Shown here piece after piece: positions 57,132 through 64,000 of a DNA stretch of 64,000 nucleotides. The notes beneath the pieces are model-generated. The model did no database searches and was not told the origin of the DNA. It was given only the letters and a program-made list of their open reading frames with translations. The position numbers were made by a program, and so were the translations under genes. Origin of the DNA: Calonectria ilicicola (taxonomy: Eukaryota > Ascomycota > Sordariomycetes > Hypocreales > Nectriaceae); assembly GCA_020809705.1 (NCBI GenBank), contig CP085827.1, positions 5,270,001 through 5,334,000 on the forward strand, written 5' to 3'. Position 1 is the first letter of the stretch. The number at the start of each line of letters is the position of its first letter.

Positions 57132-59345
57132 CTATCCCAGCTCAACCAGCCGGGTTTGCGCCGAATACACTGGTCGCTGGTCCGGCACTGGCCACGCCAG
57201 GACTCTCATTGGTCTGGCTTTCAACGGTTTTGGCTGAACCCCTATCCGTTGTCCCGTCGTTGGAATGTCCGGTTCATTTAGTGTTAGTGTTGAGTGCCCG
57301 TCACCCCGCGGCGCCAGCCGGCCTCCCTCCTCGGTTTGCTCATTTACCGCTGGTTGGCCAAATTTAGCCATCTTCTGTCCAGACTTAGGCTTCAGACCAC
57401 TCTCAGCTAATTCCATCGAAGCACGAAATTGTTCACATGCCTCCAGGGTTTCCCGAATCCCCTTTATATCAGTTTTCTGAAAAAGCAACTCGACAAACTC
57501 TTGGCTGAGCTCAAGTGAGAGCCGCTGAGCGGATTCCGCAATATGGCAGGCCATTGAAGTACGGAACTCAAGGGAAAATTCAGAGTTGAGAAGCTTGCTC
57601 TCGATTGATTGCGTTGTCCTCTGTACCAGAGCATGCTCCCTCCACAGACTCTCAACCTGAAGCAGTCTACTCTTTGAGAAGGCGGACATTGTTTCAAGCT
57701 CAGAATGCGGGAGATTGTTTTGAGAATCCAAACCCAGCCCCGAGGTAGTATCAACTCGCGCAAGGGCATCCATAAACCGACGAAACTTGACACTAGAAAT
57801 TCCCAAGTTGGTTAGCATCGACTTGGGACCCGTCTGGCTATAGTTGTTGAGACCGCAGATGTCAACTAGAACGCGAAGTCGATCGGCGAGGTATGCGGCA
57901 CTATCCTCTCGGTCAAGCACCATGAGAGGGAAGCGGCTGTGGAAATTTGTGAAGCCACGAACCAGACGCACAGCTGCCCTCCAATCCAGAGCCAGAATGC
58001 ACTCATCAAAGAGCTGCTTGATGATGTTCGTACTTAACGAAACCTTGGCCTTCATGCAAGCGACGAAAAAGGTAGCCGCCTGGTCAAACAATTTGAAATG
58101 GAGCAGGCCATTGAGGATAGTCTCAACCAAAGATTGGTCCAAGGGGGCATGTTTCCAGATCCAATCACCCGTGCGCGTCATGCCCTTGCCCTGCAACCAG
58201 TCTTTCGATATTTGCTGTTGTTCAATATCTTGGACAAGTCTCCGCCCCAATTTAGCGCCTGTTTGTGTATCAAGGCCGGTCAAGCAAGCAATCGCACGCA
58301 AAAACCGCCCATGGTTATTAGAGTTTTTGTAATGGTTAAGGATGGCGATAAATGTAGAAGGAGTAGGCGCCAGACGGCGATAGTAGAAGAATGAGTTGAC
58401 CAATGACTCGGCCAGATTCGAATGTCCAGACTTGTCAAAGGCAACAATTAGAGTGTTATAAGTATGCATATCAGGGGGGTGAGCAGCAATGAGCAAGTTG
58501 TAACAGATCTTGCCCACCATTTCCTTGAGGTTGAGTTGTGGAGTATCAGCAATCTCGCGGAGCCGCTGGTTCAACTTGTGTCTGTTCTCCTTGGCCCCTA
58601 TAGGATCTATAGACTCAAAGGTGTACAGGGGTTTTTTTCTGGAAGCCAATTGGCGAGCCTGGTCGAAGCTCGGGCTAGGGGAAGTTGATTTGTCGTTGAC
58701 CTCGGCACGTTCGAGAAGTTGACGAACTAGGTGGACTATTGTCCTCGAGTCATTGTGCAATTGCTGGCGAGTTTGAGGCATTCTGTGGGCAAGACGAGGG
58801 TCGAGCTCCTCCTGCATTATCGCACGTTCAAGACGCTCATAATTTGTGCGCCTCAATTCTTGCATCGTCGCATCATCAGGTGTGTGGTAGTGGCTTTCTT
58901 GTAATCGCGTCATCAACTCGGAAACCCTCAGCGTCACTGGTCTGTGTATCTCCTTCATAAATGGACGACCAGTATAGATCGCTTTCAAGCTCGCCCACAG
59001 CTCATCCATCTGATCGAGCGTCAATTCAGGGTGATCATTGTCGAGACTCTCGGTGATTCGTTTCGTTTCGAGCGTGCGGAGTAATTGGAGTTCGGCAAGC
59101 TCACGGCGAGCATCGTCCAATTGGCGATCCAAATCCTGTCTTCGATCCTCCTTTCTAATAGCATCAACGACGGCAGCACCCGCAAAGAGGGAGCTGTAGG
59201 CTGCGGTGAAGATTTCGGCAAAGGTAGGTTTTCGTGGTCGTACGGCTGCTGTGGTGACCCGGCGACCGAGGGCGCTGACAGCAGTCTCGCAGACCCTGCA
59301 GCCGCAGTTGTGAGCCTGGCCGGCTCTCGACCAGAGGGACTGCAT
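57132..59345 (-). CDS. Mitochondrial PPR-like protein
   Basis: Predicted 737-aa protein in a single exon. The N-terminus is basic and lacks acids (RAGQAHN, LGRRVTTAAVRPRKP), as in a mitochondrial presequence. A coiled-coil-prone Arg/Glu/Leu stretch (DRQLDDARRELAELQLLRTLE) follows. In the middle are helical-hairpin repeats of PPR type: HTYNTLIVAFDKSGHSNLAE, then LAPTPSTFIAILNHYKNSN, and later QSLVETILNGLLHFKLFDQA. Fungal proteins of this kind act on mitochondrial RNAs or in mitoribosome assembly; the target cannot be predicted. It is divergent from the CZIB-like gene with 325 bp between start codons. The tail after about residue 640 is low-complexity and probably disordered. Confidence 0.85.
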   Translation of the reverse strand: MQSLWSRAGQAHNCGCRVCETAVSALGRRVTTAAVRPRKPTFAEIFTAAYSSLFAGAAVVDAIRKEDRRQDLDRQLDDARRELAELQLLRTLETKRITESLDNDHPELTLDQMDELWASLKAIYTGRPFMKEIHRPVTLRVSELMTRLQESHYHTPDDATMQELRRTNYERLERAIMQEELDPRLAHRMPQTRQQLHNDSRTIVHLVRQLLERAEVNDKSTSPSPSFDQARQLASRKKPLYTFESIDPIGAKENRHKLNQRLREIADTPQLNLKEMVGKICYNLLIAAHPPDMHTYNTLIVAFDKSGHSNLAESLVNSFFYYRRLAPTPSTFIAILNHYKNSNNHGRFLRAIACLTGLDTQTGAKLGRRLVQDIEQQQISKDWLQGKGMTRTGDWIWKHAPLDQSLVETILNGLLHFKLFDQAATFFVACMKAKVSLSTNIIKQLFDECILALDWRAAVRLVRGFTNFHSRFPLMVLDREDSAAYLADRLRVLVDICGLNNYSQTGPKSMLTNLGISSVKFRRFMDALARVDTTSGLGLDSQNNLPHSELETMSAFSKSRLLQVESLWREHALVQRTTQSIESKLLNSEFSLEFRTSMACHIAESAQRLSLELSQEFVELLFQKTDIKGIRETLEACEQFRASMELAESGLKPKSGQKMAKFGQPAVNEQTEEGGRLAPRGDGHSTLTLNEPDIPTTGQRIGVQPKPLKARPMRVLAWPVPDQRPVYSAQTRLVELG

Positions 59346-59670
59346 TGCCGGGGTTCCTCTGTCACTAGGACATTGCTTGGTGATTGAGGCGTTGGCGTTG
59401 ATGGCGGCCCATCAATTGAGGTGTTTCGCAGAGCTCAGGCGAGAAATTGACCAGTCGTTGGTGGTACGATTATGCCAGTCACGTGTTCTTGTTCTCCCAA
59501 AGTGGGCTGCTATACTCACACCCCACTCCAACCCCACCATGCGTCACTTGCACCACATCTCGCAGGCCTTGGGCACATGTTGCTTTTCACTCTGAGGATA
59601 GCTCTACCCGGAGACAAATTTGTGGCCAAATTCAAATCTTTCCCCAGGCTTTAACACTCATTCGGTCAAA
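59346..59670. promoter_or_regulatory. Divergent promoter, PPR-like and CZIB-like genes
   Basis: The two start codons are 325 bp apart on opposite strands, so the region must hold both promoters. No TATA box is obvious, and short pyrimidine runs lie before each start, as is usual for housekeeping genes. Confidence 0.7.
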
Positions 59671-60372
59671 ATGTTCGCCCTTGTACTTACAGCTGAGCTG
59701 ACAGGGTATGTACTGCAATAGTTCAAGTCACCCATCCATGAACTATGTTGACAAGCAACAATATACAGTGTCACCAACCTGCGACCAAATGACTCTGAAG
59801 AGAACCCTTTCTGGTACATGTTCAAAGTTCAATGCACTTCTTGCCGCGAAACCCACGCCAACTATGTTGGAGCCAACCGATTTGTGTGTCAAGTCCAGAT
59901 TACTCAGTTGCCCCTCATTAACAGTGTGCAGGAAACTAACGAGATGAGTGGGAGCCGCGGAGAGGCTAACTTCGTCTGGAAGTGCAAAAACTGCAAGGTC
60001 GTATCCCTTGATCTATTTCAATCGGTTCGTGACTCACATGTTTGCAGCGAGAGTCGTCTGCCACGTTCAAGTCGGCGCCCGTTCCTTATGAGCAGACTGA
60101 ACCAGCAAAACCCAAAAAGGTTATCGAGTTTGACTGTCGTGGCCTAGAATTTGTGGAGTTTAAGCCAGAGGTGAACAAACCAGCATCCAAAAAAAAAAAA
60201 AAACACTCATACTAATGGGAGGAAATAGGGTGAATGGTTGGTGGAAGGCCTTGAATCTGGTACAAAGTTTACAGGCGTTGAATTGGATGAGGGTGAATGG
60301 TTTGACTATGATGACAAGGCTAGTGAGGAGGTGAGCATCACTGATGTCAAGTGGGAGATTCGTAGAGCCTAG
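59671..60372 (+). CDS. CZIB/DUF866 (C1orf123-like) zinc-binding protein
   Basis: Predicted 160-aa protein, the same length as the human member. Exons 59671-59705, 59769-59883, 59932-59997, 60048-60170 and 60229-60372. Two CxxC pairs, CTSC (33/36) and CKNC (68/71), are the zinc ligands of this family. Other conserved parts are VTNLRPND, WYMFKVQC, SGSRGEANFVWKC, VIEFDCRGLEFVEF, EGLESGTKFTGVEL and EGEWFDYDDKA. The family is conserved in eukaryotes; its molecular role is not well established. The 48-nt second intron is a multiple of three and has no stop, so retention would add 16 residues in place. Five exons in such a short gene is a high intron density for a filamentous fungus. Confidence 0.92.
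59884..59931 (+). other. 48-nt in-frame intron without stop codon
   Basis: The donor is GTGTGT and the acceptor GTGCAG. Splicing joins GANRF to ETNEMSGSRG, the family-like sequence. Reading through inserts 16 residues rich in Gln and Val between the two zinc half-sites. Confidence 0.75.
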
Positions 60373-60864
60373 AAAACGGTCAGCTTAAGTCTAGCCATAT
60401 TAACCGACCTGGGAAAGAAGATTATTTCGGCCACTTGATCTTGTTCCAGTCGAAATATGTTTGTAACCTCGTCTCGCCTAGGATGGCGAAGCGGCCTATA
60501 TGCACCCTTGGACATCACGGAACTTGATTGCCCCAAACATCAATTCAATAACCAAGAAATAAATAAATAAATAATTATAAAAATTTTATTTCAGGTTAGT
60601 TTAATTGTTTGATTTTTTTTTCTTTCTATTATTTACTAAGCAGCCAGGGAATAGCGGGACAGTAGAGGGCAATCTTGTATTGTAGACAGCTGGGGGCCAC
60701 TCAGCCACAGCGATCTCTTCAAGCCACGGTTTCTGTGGCTAAGTGTCTGTGCTCTCAAGGTTGAAGCTTTCACTCATCACCGACCTCTTCATCCCCCCGA
60801 CTCACCTCGATCAGAAAACACGAATTGGAAGCTGGAGCGTCGGTTGCGACCGTCCCATTGAAAC
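60373..60864. other. Spacer with AT island 3
   Basis: This is the 3' region of the CZIB-like gene and the promoter of the Rpr2-type gene. A/T tetranucleotide repeats occupy about 60555-60595, followed by pyrimidine-rich sequence. No ORF. Confidence 0.6.
60556..60592. repeat. AT-rich island 3
   Basis: (AAAT)n followed by ATTATAAAAATTTTATTT, partly self-complementary. GGTTAGTT comes right after it; island 1 has the similar GGTTTAGTT in its loop. Confidence 0.45.
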
Positions 60865-61419
60865 ATGGCTTTAGAGGACCTGCCTGGGACAGCCGAGTAT
60901 CTCACCAATGCGGCCCACCTTCTTCGCATGACGGCGCCCGACACTTCGGCGCATCTGATGAGCAATCGAAACCAGCTACTTTACGAGCACGGTATTCTAC
61001 AAACCGACATTCAACGACAGCGGGCCTGCGGTGGTTGCGGACTGATAAATGTCCCTCCGCTCAGCTGGGAAACGGTCAAACCCAAGATTCGCAAGTCTTC
61101 ACAAGGGCATGGTAAAGGCACGGGCTCACGGACCGGATCCAAGGGAGCCGATGCCTCGAGAACGGCCGGTTCCTACAGGATGATACGCTGCTCTAACTGC
61201 GAAAAGGAGACTAGAATCATGCTTCCTTCCTCCGGACCTGCCACCCGGCTTAAAGCCAGGCCACCGGCCAAGATTGAGAAGCCCGTGGCCCCCAAGCCAA
61301 CCACCAACGCCAGTAGCAAAAAGCGTGCCAAAAATCGCAAAGCTGGGCTCCAGGCTCTATTGTCGGGTCAACAGAAACAGGCTGCAAATCCGCTCAGCCT
61401 TGCCAACTTTATGAAATGA
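60865..61419 (+). CDS. Rpr2/Rpp21/Snm1-type RNase P/MRP subunit
   Basis: Predicted 184-aa nuclear protein without introns. The N-terminal helical part (EYLTNAAHLLRMTAPDTSAH, then SNRNQLLYEHGILQTDIQRQ) precedes a zinc ribbon with CGGC (55/58) and, after a Gly/Ser/Lys-rich insert, CSNC (109/112). The C-terminus is strongly basic (SKKRAKNRKAGLQALLSG) and ends with PLSLANFMK, a tail often seen in the Snm1-like members. These subunits bind the RNA of RNase P (tRNA 5' maturation) or RNase MRP (rRNA processing). The family is clear, the choice between P and MRP is not. The start is the first ATG of the only long frame. Confidence 0.88.
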   Translation: MALEDLPGTAEYLTNAAHLLRMTAPDTSAHLMSNRNQLLYEHGILQTDIQRQRACGGCGLINVPPLSWETVKPKIRKSSQGHGKGTGSRTGSKGADASRTAGSYRMIRCSNCEKETRIMLPSSGPATRLKARPPAKIEKPVAPKPTTNASSKKRAKNRKAGLQALLSGQQKQAANPLSLANFMK

Positions 61420-61701
61420 GCCAAGCCGAAAAAACTGGTGGCTTTTTTTCATCCTTTCTGGGAAAAGAGCCAGCCAGCGACACTGATTTTGCTGACTATC
61501 AGGCGTTTCAGCAGCGAAGCTTCTAGCGCTTGTTTCTTGCAGGCTGGTCCTGCGAGTGTGCCCACCCACAGGCGCCTAAAATCATGACATAATGCGGAAC
61601 CGCCAAAAAAGTTGCCCCTCCAAAAATTTCAGTGCCCCTCCATCGGCGCACCACGAAACCCGACCCTCCTCCATCCCAACCATCCAAACCCAAATACAAC
61701 A

Positions 61702-63208
61702 ATGGCGGTCGAAGATTCAAACAAGCAAAACTCGCAGCAGTTTTTTGAGAACATCGGCGACAAGGTTAATGGCCTTTCGACCGAAAATGGCGCCGAAAAC
61801 GAGGAAGACGACAGGCCTCCAGTTGAGGAGATTGAGTCACTCTGCATGAACTGCGGCGAGAATGTCAGTCGCCAAGATTCGCACACTCGTTTCTTCAGGA
61901 TAATTCTGACAAAACTTTCAGGGAATGACTCGAATGCTTCTGACCTCGATCCCCTACTTCCGCGAAATCGTCATCATGTCCTTTTCCTGCGAGCACTGCC
62001 ACACCCAGAACAACGAGATTCAGGCGGCCGGTACCTTTCAGCCCAAGGGAACCTATTATGAACTGCGCTTGACCTCCATGAACGACTTTAGTCGCCAGGT
62101 CGTCAAGTCCGACTCCGCGACTGTTAAATTTATTGAACTGGATCTCGAGGTCCCGGCTGGTCGCGGCCAGCTGACAAATGTCGAAGGTCTCCTCACAACT
62201 GTCGTTGAGGATCTTGAGCTTGGGCAAGAGGCGCGCAAGGAACAAGCCCCTGAGGTGTTCGTCAAGGTCGGCGAAGTCATTGCCAAGGCTCGCGCCATGC
62301 TTCTTGGTGACTCTTTCCCATTCCGCGTCTTTATTGATGACCCCGCTGGTAACTCTTTTATCGCTCCTGATCTCAAGGATGGTGTGGGCAAGTGGGAGAA
62401 GCACGAATATGTTCGAACTCCTGAGCAAAACGCAGCCCTCGGTCTCTCAGGCAATGATCCCAACGCCGGTTCTGAGATCAAGAACCCCGGTTTGACTGAG
62501 GACGGTGAAATCATTCCCAACGAGGTTTACACTTTCCCCGCAACCTGCCCCGGATGCATGCACGCTTGCAATACCAACATGAAGATGGTTGATATTCCTC
62601 ACTTCAAACAAGTGGTGCTTATGTCCACTGTTTGTGACGACTGTGGCTATCGGTCCAACGATGTCAAGACTGGTGGTGAAATTCCTGACTTGGGTGAAAA
62701 GATCACACTTGATGTCAAGACCGATGTCGATCTGGCTCGTGATATTCTTAAGAGCGAGACTTGCAAACTCGAGTCCCCAGAACTCAGACTCGAGGTTCAG
62801 CCTGGAACCCTTGGTGGTCGCTTCACAACCGTTGAAGGTCTCCTAACTCAGGTTCGCGACGACCTCCATAATCAGATTTTCCAGGACCACGGCTCTGGTC
62901 ATGGCGGTGACTCCCTTGCCGCTGACGACAGGGCCCAATGGGATGATTTCTTCAAGGGATTGGATAGCGCCATCGCCGGTGACACCCCCTTTACTATTAT
63001 CCTAACCGACCCCTTCGCAAGCAGTTATGTCCAGACTCTAGTTGACCCACCCGCTGTTGATCCTAGCATCAAGAGGGAGAAGTATACTCGAACAGAGGAG
63101 GAAGAGGAAGAGTTGGGTTTGAAGGACATGAAGGTTGAGGGTTATGAGGAAGATGCAAAGAAAGAGGCCCAGGAGGCCACTGAGACGGCCGCCGAGGGAG
63201 AGAGTTAG
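61702..63208 (+). CDS. zpr1: Zinc-finger protein ZPR1
   Basis: Predicted 482-aa protein. Exons 61702-61863 and 61922-63208, with a 58-nt intron (GTCAGT...TTTCAG) that interrupts the first zinc finger between GEN and GMTR. It has the ZPR1 tandem: finger 1 C48/C51 with SFSCEHC (77/80), then a ZPR1 domain (EIQAAGTFQPKGTYYEL, SATVKFIELDLEVPAG, GQLTNVEGLL). The module is repeated with CPGCMHACNTNMKMVDIPHF, TVCDDC and GGRFTTVEGLLTQVRDDL. The acidic C-terminus (EEEEEELG) is usual. ZPR1 binds eEF1A and is now viewed as a chaperone for its folding; it is essential in yeast. All eight zinc ligands are present. Confidence 0.97.
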
Positions 63209-64000
63209 CGGCTTTTGATATCAAGCTAAGAAGGAAAAAAAAACAGGGAAAAGAATAAAATTTTAGAAGCGGTAACGAATAAAAAAGCATGAAGTTCATA
63301 TATATTGTTTTGAAGAATACAAGAAACTCATTGAATGGGTGGCTCATGATGAAAAGAATAATCAAACATTTTACGGCGAAACGAGATTATTGTGAGAGAT
63401 GGGATTTTAGTTCTACAGTTCCATTTTGCTTCCCATGTATTGATGTCGATAGTGACTTGTTGGGTTTAATATGTGGTCGCCTTGCAGTAATTTGTTTAGA
63501 GCGTGTTGAAGATGTTATCCTCTCCACAATGATCAATGGACCATGCGTTGTGATATATGTGGGACGTTTCGACCTTTTTTCTTCTTCTTTTTATTTTTAT
63601 TTTTAAATTCATAGTTAATCTGTGCCGGTTGATGCGACATAGTTTTGGTATATGCTCTCGTCGGAGATGCGTGATGAATTTACTATTGGAGTTGTCCCTC
63701 TGGTTTCAACTACCCTAAACCAAATGGATTCTTACAAATGCTGTCTTACCATCATAATGTGTGCTCAAGGGTGGCTGGCTAACCGAGGTAGGAATTTACC
63801 GTTTTTTTTTTCCTTTTCCATTTTTTTGCTTTTGGTCATTGCTTCTAGTATGTGCATGGAAAGTCTCGGTGTCATCGGCTGCCAAATCTCGATCCCTTTC
63901 CGCATAGTTTAGCCGTCCAGAAATGTCTCGGCCATACTGGTGACAGTTGCCGTCAGTCATTTCACCGACGATCATCATCTCCGCCACGCAAACTGTACTT
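63209..64000. other. Right-edge spacer
   Basis: The first 100-150 bp is A-rich and probably the ZPR1 3' untranslated region. The remainder holds only short ORFs without recognisable content. The next gene, if any, lies beyond the window. Confidence 0.55.

Overview
The window is nuclear DNA of a filamentous ascomycete (Pezizomycotina, most likely Sordariomycetes and perhaps Hypocreales). The grounds are short introns of 48-90 nt with fungal GTRNGT/CTRAC/YAG signals, Zn2Cys6 and C2H2 regulators, a NACHT-type NLR, and housekeeping proteins of clear fungal type (YME1, SPX-ankyrin-GDPD, ZPR1, an Rpr2-type RNase P/MRP subunit, a CZIB/DUF866 protein). All gene models were made by eye. In every multi-exon model the spliced length is a multiple of three and the reading frame stays open.

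Left part (0.6-9.8 kb): a compact four-gene group that looks like a catabolic cluster. It holds a classical SDR (-), an AtuA/DUF1446-family protein (-), a family III CoA-transferase (+) and a Zn2Cys6/fungal-specific transcription factor (-). The AtuA and CoA-transferase genes are divergent. Their shared promoter carries four copies of a GCAAARYTCCGG-like motif, two of them forming a perfect 12-bp inverted repeat. The substrate cannot be read from the sequence; organic acids or isoprenoid/branched acyl-CoA compounds are a guess.

Middle left (9.8-28.6 kb): a spacer holding the wreck of a NACHT NTPase gene; a single-pass membrane protein with a Cys-rich N-terminal part and a 34-nt micro-exon; an intact NLR with about 20 near-identical repeats of 28-32 aa; an extended-SDR aldehyde/ketone reductase with a GC-AG intron; the mitochondrial i-AAA protease YME1; and a four-finger C2H2 regulator.

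Gene desert (28.6-51.7 kb): about 23 kb without a supportable protein gene, all upstream (5') of the C2H2 regulator. It holds microsatellites, long polypurine/polypyrimidine runs, a 40-nt imperfect inverted repeat, a tRNA-Asp-like fragment, and, at 41.6-44.8 kb, a family of old degenerate repeats with a unit near 160 bp. Each repeat is centred on a CGG-N5-CCG dyad or a decayed form of it. This is the least explained structure in the window.

Right part (51.7-63.2 kb): a dense block of housekeeping genes. These are SPX-ankyrin-GDPD (phosphate sensing/glycerophosphodiester metabolism), a mitochondrial PPR-like protein, divergent from it a CZIB-type zinc protein, the Rpr2/Snm1-type subunit, and ZPR1. 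The last 0.8 kb shows nothing recognisable.
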